From Mariniflexile maritimum (GTDB lineage: Bacteria > Bacteroidota > Bacteroidia > Flavobacteriales > Flavobacteriaceae): DNA of 64,000 bases. The stretch lies in NCBI RefSeq assembly GCF_009746565.1, contig NZ_WRPN01000008.1, positions 1 to 64,000 of the forward strand. The letters are read 5' to 3'. Position 1 is the first letter of the stretch; each line of letters opens with the position of its first letter. The notes under the pieces were generated by a model. It had not been told where the DNA came from. It did not search any database and worked only from the letters and a program-made list of their open reading frames with translations. Positions 1 to 8,124 of the stretch are shown piece by piece. Position numbers and translations under genes: made by a program.

Positions 1-100
1 GCTCAATGAAACTCAAATTCTCGTATTTCTTTAATCCTTTTTGAGTTCCAGCTCTAATTTGTTCAGCATTCAGGTGTGGTATTTTTTCTTCTTTACTCAT
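1..100 (-). CDS. 5' end of an unidentified cassette gene (cut by window edge)
   Basis: An ATG at 98-100 opens a minus-strand frame that runs without a stop to the window edge (33 codons). The visible start reads MSKEEKIPHLNAEQIRAGTQ, a polar, charged N-terminus with no signal peptide. It begins only 14 bases after the GTTAGGC end of the attC-like palindrome at 114-243, where the next gene of a cassette array would start. I do not recognise the family from 33 residues. Confidence 0.5.
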   Translation of the reverse strand, partial: MSKEEKIPHLNAEQIRAGTQKGLKKYENLSFIE

Positions 101-113
101 TTTTTCAACTTGT

Positions 114-243
114 GCCTAACGGTCAAGTATAAGCGTAGTGCGGGTTTTCGGAGCAATACACTGTCCGCTAGCACGAACTTTGATAGATGCCAAAATACCA
201 AATTTTAGCCACTTCGGCCGCATTACGCTTATACAATGTTGGC
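114..243 (-). repeat. attC-like imperfect palindrome between two cassette genes
   Basis: Read on the minus strand the site starts CGCCAAC just after the lnu-like gene and ends GTTAGGC just before the next gene. GTTAGGC fits the integron core site GTTRRRY exactly; the opposite box fits only partly (GCCAAC). The inner arms, 127-143 and 218-234, are complementary over 17 bases with one mismatch (GTATAAGCGTAGTGCGG on the plus strand). The two arms differ by a few unpaired bases next to the boxes, as extrahelical bases do in attC sites. The length of about 130 bases lies inside the attC range. The attC interpretation is inference from layout and sequence. Confidence 0.6.
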
Positions 244-253
244 GGTAGTTTTT

Positions 254-1024
254 TTATTCAATTCTCCTTAATACCCCCTTTAATTTTGCTTCAACTCCAA
301 GATTATCAAAAAGTTTTTCAGTCAATGTTAATGTCTTCTTGAAAGCTGTTTTAATATCTGTCGGATCTAATTCTGATGTTGTCTGCTGAAATAACGAATA
401 CCAATATGGATCTATGTCTTTTTCCAAGCTTTTTGTTGGACTTTCCCAATGTTTGGTTTGGTATGTTTCAATTCTTATTAACCAAAGTAAATATTTTTGA
501 ACATTTGATAAGCTTTGGTAAGCGTGAGCAAATTCCTGTCGTTTAATTAAGTTGCTTGTTGTAAGTAAAACATTCAACAATGATTGGCTCAACCACAGGA
601 TATTTTCATTTGTTGTTCGATCAGGTACTTTAGTTTTTATTTCTTTGAGCGTGTTAGTCAATAAATCTTCTTTATCTACTAAAATCATCTTGTCAAAGTC
701 GCTAAACTCTACCAAACCGTCCCACGATTTGATAACTTCCATTTGGTCGTTTGTCAAAAAATGAAACTCCCCCCTTATCATATTTTCAAAAATGGCAACT
801 TCACTTCCATACTCGTTGGTAAAATATAATGCCAAAGGATGAATTTGGCTTACCCAATTTTCAGCGGAAAATTTTTCTTTATCCTTCAAGAAGATGTAGA
901 ATTCAATATCTGAATATTTGTCCCCTTCATTTTTGGTAAATGACCCGTACATAAATACGGCAGAAATATTTTTATCATTTTGAGCTATTGACTTTGTTTT
1001 GTCAATCATTTGTAACTGTGTCAT
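254..1024 (-). CDS. Lincosamide nucleotidyltransferase-like protein (Lnu(B/F) type)
   Basis: The 256-residue product opens with a minimal nucleotidyltransferase fold: YGSFTKNEGDKYSDIEFYIF at residues 26-45, with Gly27-Ser28 as the nucleotide-binding turn and Asp39/Glu41 as metal-binding acids. Length and this motif resemble Lnu(B)/Lnu(F)/Lnu(G), which adenylylate lincosamides in the cytoplasm; substrate is not shown by the sequence. The C-terminal half is helical, as expected for this family. The gene sits alone between GTTGGCGGTA (238-247) and its exact inverse TACCGCCAAC (1160-1169), like a single-gene cassette, and reads away from the recombinase. It could instead be a MNT-type antitoxin relative, but that family is usually much shorter. 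Confidence 0.65.
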   Translation of the reverse strand: MTQLQMIDKTKSIAQNDKNISAVFMYGSFTKNEGDKYSDIEFYIFLKDKEKFSAENWVSQIHPLALYFTNEYGSEVAIFENMIRGEFHFLTNDQMEVIKSWDGLVEFSDFDKMILVDKEDLLTNTLKEIKTKVPDRTTNENILWLSQSLLNVLLTTSNLIKRQEFAHAYQSLSNVQKYLLWLIRIETYQTKHWESPTKSLEKDIDPYWYSLFQQTTSELDPTDIKTAFKKTLTLTEKLFDNLGVEAKLKGVLRRIE

Positions 1025-1159
1025 TTTCTAATTTTTTAATATTAACAATCGCCCTTTCTACTTTGCGTATTAAAGGATATTTCAATTCTTATTCTATCTT
1101 ACAGTTACTTATAGCTTCATTTTCTTGAATGTTTTTCGTTGTTAATTGTTTCTTCAAAT

Positions 1160-1304
1160 TACCGCCAACTTGTTTATATCCCCATATTTTATCCGTTAAA
1201 TGTTCCATTTCGGATGGCTATGCGGAGGTTTGTGGCTATTTTATTGTGGTTATTTTTAGTAAGCATCGTAAATATTTTCATGTTAACTCAAACTTAATAC
1301 TATT
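1160..1304 (-). other. Recombinase-proximal junction, attI candidate
   Basis: This gap between the cassette gene and the recombinase stop holds TACCGCCAAC at 1160-1169, the inverse of the 10-mer at 238-247. Beyond it lies AT-rich sequence with only weak pairing between the start of the gap and about 1269-1288. There is no second clear palindromic arm, so it differs from the site at 114-243 and is placed like an attI. The role is inferred from position only. Confidence 0.35.
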
Positions 1305-2426
1305 TTACAAATTATCAAAAGGATTTTTAATGTTTCTAATGCTCGTTTCACTTACATGGGTATAAATCATCGTGGTTTTTGGGCTGCTATGGCCTAATAG
1401 CGTTTGTATGTACCTAATGTCTGTGCCACTTTCAAGTAAATGGGTCGCAAAACTATGCCGCAGCGTATGTAGGGTAATTTGCTTGTTTATTTTTGCTTTT
1501 CTTGCAGCCTTTTTTAAAATTTGTTGTGCACTTGAGGCACTGTATAGGTTACCGTCTTGACCCTCAAACAAATAATCCTTTGGTTTGTAAGTTTTGTAAT
1601 ATAAACGCAACAGTTCCAGAAAATGCGCCGAAAGTAGGGTATATCGGTCTTTCTTGCCCTTTGCACATTTTATATGAATCACCATGCGCTTGCTGTCAAT
1701 ATCCGATAGGCGTATTTGAAGTGCTTCGCCAATGCGCAACCCCGCCGAATAAATAAGCGACAGCAGCGTTTTGTGCTTTAAATTAACAATATGGTTTAAA
1801 ATGTCCTTAACTTCTGAGGTGCTTAAAACCTGTGGTAACTTTTTGGGCTTATTGGGGCGTTCAATAAAAAAGCTCTCTAAGGGTGCATTCATATATTCCA
1901 AATATTTTTTGATGCCGTTAATGCACTGGTTTTGGTATGAAATGGATTTGTTGGACCTCACTATAAAATCATAATTAAATTGCTCGACCAAACGCGAGGT
2001 TAGGGTTTGCTGTTTTGCTTGGGCATATCTTAAAAAAAACGAAGTTACCTCGGTATAGGTGTTTATGGTATTTTGGCTTAATTGCTTTTGCTGCATCCAT
2101 CGTTTGTACTTTTGTAGATTGTTTTGGGCCTCGTCGTGCAATACGGGCAGTTTAATGGCGGGCATTGTGGGTTCAACCTCTGGTGTTTGTTTTTTTTGCG
2201 GAACCAAAGCGCTGTAATCAACATACCAGTTCTTTAACCGTAATTCGTAAAACAGTTTCTTTTTGTTTAAAAATGTATGTTCCATGTAAAACGTTTGATG
2301 GGTCTTGCTCCAAGAAACGCCTTCTAAAGATTTTATATAGTTTTTAACCGCAACATCAAATTTAAACTTTATGGCAATTATAGGGTTGTTTTTATGAATC
2401 AAGGGCACAAGGGTAATGGTAACCAT
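1305..2426 (-). CDS. Tyrosine recombinase next to cassette array
   Basis: The 373-residue protein is a site-specific tyrosine recombinase that would cut and rejoin DNA through a 3'-phosphotyrosine. Residues 1-75 form an extra N-terminal region seen in Bacteroidota recombinases, 100-190 the SAM-like core-binding domain, 200-373 the catalytic domain. The catalytic set is complete: Arg231 (GLRIGEALQ), a lysine near 256 (KGKKDR), His320/Arg323 (HTLRHS), His346 (LLGHSS) and Tyr355 (TTMIYTHV). The C-terminal motifs resemble both Xer and integron integrases, but the insertion typical of IntI between the Lys and HxxR patches is absent. It reads in the same direction as the cassette genes beyond its 3' end, as in inverted-integrase integrons. 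A housekeeping XerC/D role is possible. Confidence 0.8.
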   Translation of the reverse strand: MVTITLVPLIHKNNPIIAIKFKFDVAVKNYIKSLEGVSWSKTHQTFYMEHTFLNKKKLFYELRLKNWYVDYSALVPQKKQTPEVEPTMPAIKLPVLHDEAQNNLQKYKRWMQQKQLSQNTINTYTEVTSFFLRYAQAKQQTLTSRLVEQFNYDFIVRSNKSISYQNQCINGIKKYLEYMNAPLESFFIERPNKPKKLPQVLSTSEVKDILNHIVNLKHKTLLSLIYSAGLRIGEALQIRLSDIDSKRMVIHIKCAKGKKDRYTLLSAHFLELLRLYYKTYKPKDYLFEGQDGNLYSASSAQQILKKAARKAKINKQITLHTLRHSFATHLLESGTDIRYIQTLLGHSSPKTTMIYTHVSETSIRNIKNPFDNL

Positions 2427-2628
2427 AAACAGAATATTTAATCACTAAACATTTAATTGATAAAATTTGAAAAAATGTAAAGAATCAATTGTTTTGATAA
2501 CTATCGGAATGGTCCAGATGCTCATGTAAGCGTTCATTTGGATTCATTTGAAAATAGTACATGCTAACGTATGAATATATTTTCAATCTTTGACACGTTT
2601 TCTGAATGTAACCATAAATATAAAAAAA
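2427..2628. other. Gap between recombinase start and pnp terminator
   Basis: About 200 AT-rich bases upstream of the recombinase and downstream of pnp. I see no open frame of note, no RNA gene and no clear promoter motif; the recombinase promoter should lie here on the minus strand. Confidence 0.4.
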
Positions 2629-2667
2629 AGCCTGTTTCAATCCTTATAATTAGGAAAGAATCAGGCT
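2622..2667 (-). terminator. Intrinsic terminator after pnp
   Basis: An imperfect hairpin (AGCCTG at 2629-2634 pairing with CAGGCT at 2662-2667, extended through TCCT/AGGA) is followed on the minus strand by eight T residues at 2622-2629. It lies about 110 bases past the pnp stop and fits a Rho-independent terminator for that gene. Confidence 0.75.
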
Positions 2668-2778
2668 ATAATTTATAAGAGACTTAAGAATGTAATTTTT
2701 CTTTCAGATTAAATTCCCCCGATGCGTTCATCGTTTATTCCTTCGGAATAAGGAATTTCAATCCTACGGAATTTGAAT

Positions 2779-5043
2779 TTAATCGTCTTTTCTGTCTTCT
2801 CTTGGTTTTCTATCGTCTCTGCGGTTATCGCGTCCACGGTTATCACGATGGTCCCTACCTCGGTTATCGCGTCCACCACGATCGTTGTTCTCCCTAGGTG
2901 GTCTGGCAACATAGCCTTCTGGTTTTTCTAGCAAGGCCTTGCGCGAAACTTTTTCTTTACGGGTTTTTGGGTCTAGGCCAAAATATTTCACATTAAATAC
3001 ATCGCCCATATTCACAACGTCCGAAACATTTTCAGTACGTTCCCAAGCTAACTCGCTTACGTGTAACAACACTTCGTTTCCTGGAGCGTCCGTATATTCA
3101 ACAACAGCACCAAAGTCTAGCATTTTTATCACTTTTACTTCGTAAGTACCACCAACTTCTGGCTTAAACATTAACGAATCAATTTTAGCTAAAACGGCAT
3201 CAATACCTGCTTGGTTGGTTCCTAAAATTTCAACAATACCTTCTTCGGTAATGGGGTCTTCATTAATAACGATCGTTGTTTTAGTTGCTTTTTGTAATTC
3301 TTGAATTACTTTGCCACCAGGACCAATCAAGGCGCCAATAAACGCATTAGGAATTACTCTTGTTATCATTTTAGGCGCATGTGCTTTCACATCGGCGTTT
3401 GGTTGTGCAATGGTTTCAACTAATTTTCCTAAAATATGTAAACGTCCAGCTTGTGCTTGTTTAAGCGCATTCACTAAAATTTCATAAGAAAGACCTTTAA
3501 CTTTTATGTCCATTTGGCAAGCGGTAATACCATCGGCAGTTCCGGTTACTTTAAAGTCCATATCGCCCAAGTGGTCTTCATCACCTAAAATATCCGATAG
3601 CACGGCATATTTTCCGGTTTCCGCATCCGAAATCAAGCCCATGGCGATACCAGAAACAGGTTTTTTAATTTGAACGCCCGCATCCATAAGTGCCATGGTG
3701 CCAGCACATACGGTTGCCATAGAAGACGAACCGTTAGATTCCAATACTTCCGATACAACTCTTACGGTATATGGGCAATCGGCAGGTACCATGCCTTTTA
3801 GGGCACGTTGCGCTAAGTTTCCGTGTCCAACCTCACGACGCGACGTGCCGCGTAATGGGCGCGCTTCGCCTGTTGAAAAAGGAGGGAAGTTGTAGTGTAA
3901 ATAAAAACGCTCTTCGCCTTCAAACGATGGCATGTCTATTTGGTTGGCTTCTCTGGAGGTTCCTAAGGTTACCGTTGCCAAAGCTTGGGTTTCCCCACGT
4001 GTAAATATGGACGAACCGTGGGTTGATGGTAAATAATCAACCTCGCACCAAATAGGGCGAATGTCGGTTGTTTTACGGCCATCTAAACGCAAGCCTTCAT
4101 TTAAGGTAAGGTCGCGAACCGCTTTTTTCTCTGCTTTGTAGAAGTATTTTGAAACCATGCCTCCAATATCCTCTAGTTCCTCTTCGGTAAAAGAGGCTTT
4201 AACTTCTTCTTTAATGGCCTCAAAGGCAGCACTTCGCTCGTGTTTTGCCGATGCTTTTCTGGCTACCTCATACACTTTACTATATGTTAAATCGTGTACT
4301 TTTTTGGCCAAGGCTTCATCTTCACGTTCTGGTTCGTAGGTACGGGTTTCTTTTTTGCCAAACGCTTCGGCCAATTTTAATTGTGCGGCACATTGTACTT
4401 TTATGGCATCGTGTGCAAATTTAATGGCTTCTACCATTTCTTCTTCTGAAATCTCTTTCATTTCGCCTTCCACCATCATCACCGAATCGGTTGAGGCACC
4501 AATAACCATATCAATATCCGATTCTAGTAATTGCGATTGGGTTGGGTTGATGATGAACTTGCCATCAATTCTTCCAACGCGTACTTCCGAGATTGGTGTT
4601 TCAAAAGGAATATCGCTTAATTGAATCGCTGTTGAAGCTGCCAAACCTGCCAAAGCATCGGGCATAACTTCTTCATCGTGAGACATTAACTGAATCATTA
4701 CTTGTGTTTCAGCATGGTAATCTTTTGGGAACAATGGGCGCAATACGCGGTCCACCAAACGCATGGTCAATACTTCACCATCGCTTGGGCGTGCCTCTCT
4801 TTTAAAGAAACCACCGGGGTAACGGCCTGCCGCGGCAAACTTTTCGCGGTAATCTACGGTAAGGGGTAAAAAGTCTATGCCCGGGCTTGCCTCGTAGTTT
4901 GATACTACGGTACATAACAACATGCATTTTCCTGATTGTACAACCACAGAGCCATGGGCCTGTTTTGCTAATTTTCCGGTCTCGATGGAGATTGTGCGTC
5001 CATCACCTAGGTCTATGACCTCTCTAAAAACTTTTGGAATCAT
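2779..5043 (-). CDS. pnp: Polyribonucleotide nucleotidyltransferase (PNPase)
   Basis: PNPase degrades RNA 3' to 5' with phosphate, releasing nucleoside diphosphates, in the cytoplasm as a trimer. The 754 residues show the full order: first RNase PH domain (about 10-145), helical linker, second RNase PH domain (about 310-450), KH domain with the GPGGK loop, S1 domain, then a tail of about 45 residues rich in Arg, Asp and Gly (for example [18 protein letters not shown]). The RG-rich tail replaces the RNase E-binding tail known in proteobacteria and may add RNA affinity. The start at 5043 gives the conserved N-terminus [16 protein letters not shown]. It lies directly downstream of rpsO, the classical arrangement, but separated by a repeat island and a terminator. 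Confidence 0.97.
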   Translation of the reverse strand: MIPKVFREVIDLGDGRTISIETGKLAKQAHGSVVVQSGKCMLLCTVVSNYEASPGIDFLPLTVDYREKFAAAGRYPGGFFKREARPSDGEVLTMRLVDRVLRPLFPKDYHAETQVMIQLMSHDEEVMPDALAGLAASTAIQLSDIPFETPISEVRVGRIDGKFIINPTQSQLLESDIDMVIGASTDSVMMVEGEMKEISEEEMVEAIKFAHDAIKVQCAAQLKLAEAFGKKETRTYEPEREDEALAKKVHDLTYSKVYEVARKASAKHERSAAFEAIKEEVKASFTEEELEDIGGMVSKYFYKAEKKAVRDLTLNEGLRLDGRKTTDIRPIWCEVDYLPSTHGSSIFTRGETQALATVTLGTSREANQIDMPSFEGEERFYLHYNFPPFSTGEARPLRGTSRREVGHGNLAQRALKGMVPADCPYTVRVVSEVLESNGSSSMATVCAGTMALMDAGVQIKKPVSGIAMGLISDAETGKYAVLSDILGDEDHLGDMDFKVTGTADGITACQMDIKVKGLSYEILVNALKQAQAGRLHILGKLVETIAQPNADVKAHAPKMITRVIPNAFIGALIGPGGKVIQELQKATKTTIVINEDPITEEGIVEILGTNQAGIDAVLAKIDSLMFKPEVGGTYEVKVIKMLDFGAVVEYTDAPGNEVLLHVSELAWERTENVSDVVNMGDVFNVKYFGLDPKTRKEKVSRKALLEKPEGYVARPPRENNDRGGRDNRGRDHRDNRGRDNRRDDRKPREDRKDD

Positions 5044-5140
5044 AATTTTTTTTAATTCAAATTAAACAATGGTCGTTGTGTTGTTGTGTGTAGTTGTTGT
5101 GAGACCAATGAAAAACTGTAATTAGCTTCTTCTATTTTAA

Positions 5141-5227
5141 GTCATTGCGAAGCAAATTTTTTAATTTGCCGTGGCCATCTGTTTCTTTTGGAAGCATTAC
5201 CACGTTGTTACCTTCCTCGTAATGACA
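5141..5227. repeat. REP-like intergenic repeat (GTCATTGCGA ends)
   Basis: The stretch starts GTCATTGCGA and ends TCGTAATGAC, inverted copies with one mismatch, enclosing about 65 bases. Sequences with these ends are widespread dispersed repeats in many bacterial genomes. It lies between pnp and rpsO, with no coding frame. Confidence 0.5.
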
Positions 5228-5246
5228 ATGTAACATTTATTGATAT

Positions 5247-5346
5247 GGGCGTTACCCTTATCCTGAACGTGTTTCAGGATAAGGGTCGGGCTTTCCGTTA
5301 CAATCTTTTGCAAAAGCAAAAGGATTTTCACTGCAATCCCTAACGC
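5247..5346. repeat. Composite palindromic repeat (GCGTTA...TAACGC)
   Basis: Outer inverted ends GCGTTA (5249-5254) and TAACGC (5341-5346) enclose two nested structures. The first is a perfect 14-base-pair hairpin, ACCCTTATCCTGAA (5254-5267) with TTCAGGATAAGGGT (5273-5286). The second is a CTTTTGCAAAAGCAAAAG segment. The frame around them, CGGGCTTTCCG ... CAATCCCTAACGC, matches from memory a dispersed repeat common in Flavobacteriaceae intergenic regions. No coding frame is present. Confidence 0.6.
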
Positions 5347-5354
5347 AAAAACAA

Positions 5355-5380
5355 AAAAGAGGCTCGAAAAAGCCTCTTTT
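5355..5380 (-). terminator. Terminator after rpsO
   Basis: AAAAGAGGCT (5355-5364) pairs perfectly with AGCCTCTTTT (5371-5380), and the minus strand continues with further T residues. It begins two bases after the rpsO stop, so rpsO appears to be terminated separately from pnp. Confidence 0.85.
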
Positions 5381-5382
5381 AA

Positions 5383-5652
5383 TTATTTTCTTAATCCTAA
5401 TTCCTTTACTATGGCACGATACCTTAAAATATCTTTCTTAGTAAGGTAATCTAGTAAAGCACGACGCTTTCCTACCAATTTCACCAATGAACGCTCGGTA
5501 TTAAAATCTTTGCGATTCTTTTTTAAGTGCTCGGTTAAATGGTTGATGCGGTGCGTAAATAACGCAATTTGTCCTTCTGCCGAACCCGTATCGTTTGCAC
5601 TTTTACCGTGTTTTGCGAAGATTTCCTCTTTTACTTCTTTTGCTAAATACAT
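5383..5652 (-). CDS. rpsO: 30S ribosomal protein S15
   Basis: S15 binds 16S rRNA in the central domain of the small subunit and helps form bridge B4. The product is 89 residues, the normal length, with the conserved core GSAEGQIALFTHRINHLTEH and the C-terminal RRALLDYLTKKD. The frame stays open upstream to 5739, but the ATG at 5652 (MYLAKEVKEEIFAKHG) gives the family start and length, so the longer reading is rejected. It is followed at once by a terminator and then, past the repeats, by pnp. Confidence 0.97.
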   Translation of the reverse strand: MYLAKEVKEEIFAKHGKSANDTGSAEGQIALFTHRINHLTEHLKKNRKDFNTERSLVKLVGKRRALLDYLTKKDILRYRAIVKELGLRK

Positions 5653-5797
5653 GCTAATATTGTTGTAAATAATTGTTATGTAACCGAAAGTCTTTCTTTC
5701 GAGGCGCAAAGATAGTAATTTATTATGAGTAGGCAACACTTCTTTTTTTGTAAAGTTTTTTTTAAATTAACTTACTTAAACTTTTACTCGTTTTTTT

Positions 5798-6898
5798 ATG
5801 GAAAGAATTATTGCAGATGCCCTCGATGCTAATTTGCTCCCAGAAATTTTCAACAACGCCTACCACGGTATAGCCATTGTTGGACTGGATGGTAAATGGC
5901 TATTGGTGAGTAAAAGTTTGTGCGATATTTTAGGTTATACCGAAAAAGAGCTTTTAAAAGGTAGTTTTCAGGAAATAACCCATAAAGAAGATTTGAAAAT
6001 TGATTTGAAACAGTTTAGGAGCCTTTTAAGGCAAGAAATTGAAAGCTACAAAATGCAAAAACGCTATTTTAAAAAAAATGGCAATCTAGTTTGGGCGCAA
6101 TTGTCGGTTTCGTTGGTAAAAGACCAAAATGGCCCGAAATATTTTATTGCACAGGTTCAAGATATTACCGAACAAAAAGAAGAAGAAAACGAAAAGGAAA
6201 TTATAGCAAAGGTTGTAAAGGAGCAAAACGAACGCCTCTTGAATTTTTCAAGAATCATTACCCATAATTTACGAACCCATGCCGGCAACTTAATGGCCTT
6301 AACCGATTTTGTTGAAGACGAAATTAAGGAAGCCAGCGAAAACGATAGCTTTTTGGCTTTAAAACAGGCCATTGGCAATTTGCAGGAAACGGTTGCCCAT
6401 TTAACCGAAATAGCAAAATATAACAATCAAAACAAGGAAAGCTTAAAACCCCTAAATCTTTTTGATTTTGCTGAAAACGCCATTTATAATGTACGTGCCT
6501 TGGCAAAAAACAACCATTGCAGCATCCAAAACCATATAAACCCTAGCTATTTGGTGCTTGGGTTGGAAGCCTACCTAGACAGTATTTTGCTAAATTTATT
6601 AACAAACGCCATAAAATATAAGGACCATGAAAGAAAAGGCCACATTGTTTTAAGCACCAAACAAGCGCAGGGGTTTGTTGTTTTAAGCGTTAAGGATAAT
6701 GGGTTGGGGCTCGATTTAAACACCTTTGGGAATAAAATATTTTCGCTATACCAAACCTTCCATAAAAATAAGGATTCAAAAGGAGTTGGTCTTTTTATAA
6801 CAAAAAATCAAGTTGAGGCACTGGGCGGTAAAATTGAAGTTACAAGTAGTGTAGGCGTGGGCACAGAGTTTTTGGTTTACTTTCAGTGTTCGAGATGA
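5798..6898 (+). CDS. Soluble PAS-domain sensor histidine kinase
   Basis: The 366-residue protein has no membrane segment or signal peptide, so it should sense a cytoplasmic cue. A PAS domain spans about 14-125, followed by a short coiled linker and an H-box FSRIITHNLRTHAGN with phosphoacceptor His156, a variant common in Bacteroidota. The ATPase domain shows the N-box (LLTNAIKY), the G1 box (DNGLGLD) and the G2 box (KGVGLFITK). No response regulator gene is adjacent, so it is an orphan kinase; its partner cannot be named. The gene is divergent from rpsO. Confidence 0.85.
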   Translation: MERIIADALDANLLPEIFNNAYHGIAIVGLDGKWLLVSKSLCDILGYTEKELLKGSFQEITHKEDLKIDLKQFRSLLRQEIESYKMQKRYFKKNGNLVWAQLSVSLVKDQNGPKYFIAQVQDITEQKEEENEKEIIAKVVKEQNERLLNFSRIITHNLRTHAGNLMALTDFVEDEIKEASENDSFLALKQAIGNLQETVAHLTEIAKYNNQNKESLKPLNLFDFAENAIYNVRALAKNNHCSIQNHINPSYLVLGLEAYLDSILLNLLTNAIKYKDHERKGHIVLSTKQAQGFVVLSVKDNGLGLDLNTFGNKIFSLYQTFHKNKDSKGVGLFITKNQVEALGGKIEVTSSVGVGTEFLVYFQCSR

Positions 6899-7134
6899 GC
6901 AGCAGGATATAGACTGATTTTTAATATAAGAAAGCGCAAGACAAACTGATAATCAATAATCTATATCCTAGGTTTTTGATTTCCGGCTTCAAATGAAAAT
7001 CAGAAGCTAATAAACGCGCAATTTTTTTTTAATACGGTGTTGCCAAACGTATTTTTATCAGTTCATAATTTGATTGACATTCTGAAAATTTTTTTCTTCG
7101 AGTTTAGGCAGATTGTTGACAGTCGTAAGCAAAA
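6899..7134. other. Intergenic region with degenerate attC-like arms
   Basis: This gap holds GTTGCCAAAC (7039-7048) near TACGGTGTTGCC, TTGCGCGTTTATTAG-type sequence on the minus strand, and GTTGAC at 7115-7120 immediately past the GNAT stop. These resemble worn cassette-recombination arms, but I cannot fold them into a clean palindrome. No gene is visible. Confidence 0.35.
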
Positions 7135-7683
7135 TTAATAATCATTTAATGAGCCTAAGTTGAAGTACATTAATCTAGTATCTGATTTTTTATCTCTACT
7201 AGATAAGTATTTAAAACCGTTTTTAAGGTAAAAGTCTAATGATTCTCTATAAGCATCAACGGTTATGAATTTACAACCTGTCCGATTATTATCCACAAAC
7301 AATGCTTTTGTGAAGTTTAGAATATCTCTACCGTATCCATTGCCTTTGAAATTCTGGGACACAGCTAATCTTCCAATTTTTACAGCAGGATAACTTGTAT
7401 AGCCATCTTTACCTTGAGGTAATATAGAAGATATTCTATCAAGAAAAGTTTTTTTGTTTCCTATTTCTGTATGAGATATTTTGTCGTTAAGGTAATTGAA
7501 ATAGGCAACTGTTTCTGTTTCGGATTGGATTATGAAAGTAGTAGCTAATAATTGGTTGGCATAATTTTTAGCATCATCAAAAAGAAAGCCGTTCAAATCT
7601 GTGTTTCCACAATTGAACGGCAAAATATTTGTATCAGATTTTAATCTGATTAATTTAAATTCATCAAATAGCAAATTGTGCAA
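7135..7683 (-). CDS. GNAT acetyltransferase, likely toxin of a TA pair
   Basis: The 182-residue protein is a GNAT-fold acetyltransferase. The N-terminal pattern with FNCGNTDLNGFL near residue 25-36 and the acetyl-CoA loop around NFKGNGYGRDIL are typical of TacT/AtaT-like toxins, which acetylate aminoacyl-tRNA; that target is inference. The only usable start is TTG at 7683, which overlaps the end of the upstream 52-aa gene by 20 bases, implying coupled translation. The small upstream partner and the cassette-like flanks support a toxin-antitoxin cassette. An ordinary small-molecule GNAT is the alternative. Confidence 0.7.
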   Translation of the reverse strand: MHNLLFDEFKLIRLKSDTNILPFNCGNTDLNGFLFDDAKNYANQLLATTFIIQSETETVAYFNYLNDKISHTEIGNKKTFLDRISSILPQGKDGYTSYPAVKIGRLAVSQNFKGNGYGRDILNFTKALFVDNNRTGCKFITVDAYRESLDFYLKNGFKYLSSRDKKSDTRLMYFNLGSLNDY

Positions 7684-7822
7684 TTCTTTTTAATGCTTCA
7701 TAACTTGCTTTAATTTCTTCCTTTTCTTCCTTGGATACTTTCACAACTTCTTTGTTTTCTCTTACAAAGTTTTTGGCGTCTTTACCAGAAAGAAAGGGTG
7801 TTTCTTTAATAGGTTTTGCCAT
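7664..7822 (-). CDS. 52-aa small protein, putative antitoxin
   Basis: An ATG at 7822 opens a 52-residue frame starting MAKPIKETPFLSGKDAKNFV and rich in Lys and Glu. It has no visible ribbon-helix-helix or HTH signature. Similar short proteins with an IKxTPxLxGKDAxxF start are, from memory, found before GNAT genes in Bacteroidota. Its 3' end overlaps the TTG start of the GNAT gene, which argues for a co-translated antitoxin. The antitoxin role is inferred from context. Confidence 0.6.
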   Translation of the reverse strand: MAKPIKETPFLSGKDAKNFVRENKEVVKVSKEEKEEIKASYEALKRIAQFAI

Positions 7823-7852
7823 AATAAGATTTTTTAATTAAACTTCTTTGTT

Positions 7853-7880
7853 GTTGCCAACAAAACTACAATAAGCGTAC
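7853..7880 (-). repeat. Cassette-recombination half site (attC R' arm)
   Basis: Plus strand reads GTTGCCAAC (7853-7861) then ACAATAAGCGTACC, close to the arm GTATAAGCGTAGTG of the palindrome at 114-243. On the minus strand it ends GTTGGCAAC just before the 52-aa gene. The matching second arm is not recognisable, so this may be a degraded site. Confidence 0.4.
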
Positions 7881-7890
7881 CAAATAAAGT

Positions 7891-7910
7891 GGTAAAACAT
7901 GGTAAACATG
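7891..7910. promoter_or_regulatory. Candidate operator of the small-protein/GNAT pair
   Basis: Two near-identical decamers in tandem, GGTAAAACAT and GGTAAACATG, lie about 70 bases upstream of the 52-aa start. Tandem sites at one helical turn are typical of autoregulated toxin-antitoxin promoters. No biochemical support; inference only. Confidence 0.25.
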
Positions 7911-8124
7911 TATTAATTTAGAACGATTATAAATAGTTAAATGCAAACTTTTACAATTAAATACACTTTTTAAGTTAGTCGGTTGATTAGTTATTAAGTT
8001 ACAAATATACAATGAATTAATCTGATAATTTAGAAGTCAAAATCCGAAAACAAGCTAAAAAAAAATTCGGAAAAAAACAAAGAGATTTCAGTAAGTAAGT
8101 TGATAAAGAGTGCGAATTTATATG
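7911..8124. other. Gene-free stretch between cassette sites
   Basis: About 210 AT-rich bases. I find no open frame with plausible codon use on either strand. It may carry the promoter for the putative toxin-antitoxin pair or be a cassette without a gene. Confidence 0.35.

Noticed and set aside
2484-2600. Possible small RNA or second attI between recombinase and pnp
   Set aside because: No consistent stem or box of the GTTGGC/GCCAAC type; AT-rich sequence only.
2709-2912. 67-residue frame at the 3' end of pnp
   Set aside because: Off-frame reading of the Arg/Gly/Asp-rich pnp tail, which gives a repetitive Ile/Thr product; not a gene.
5653-5739. Longer N-terminus for rpsO
   Set aside because: Would add 29 residues absent from S15; the ATG at 5652 gives the family length of 89.
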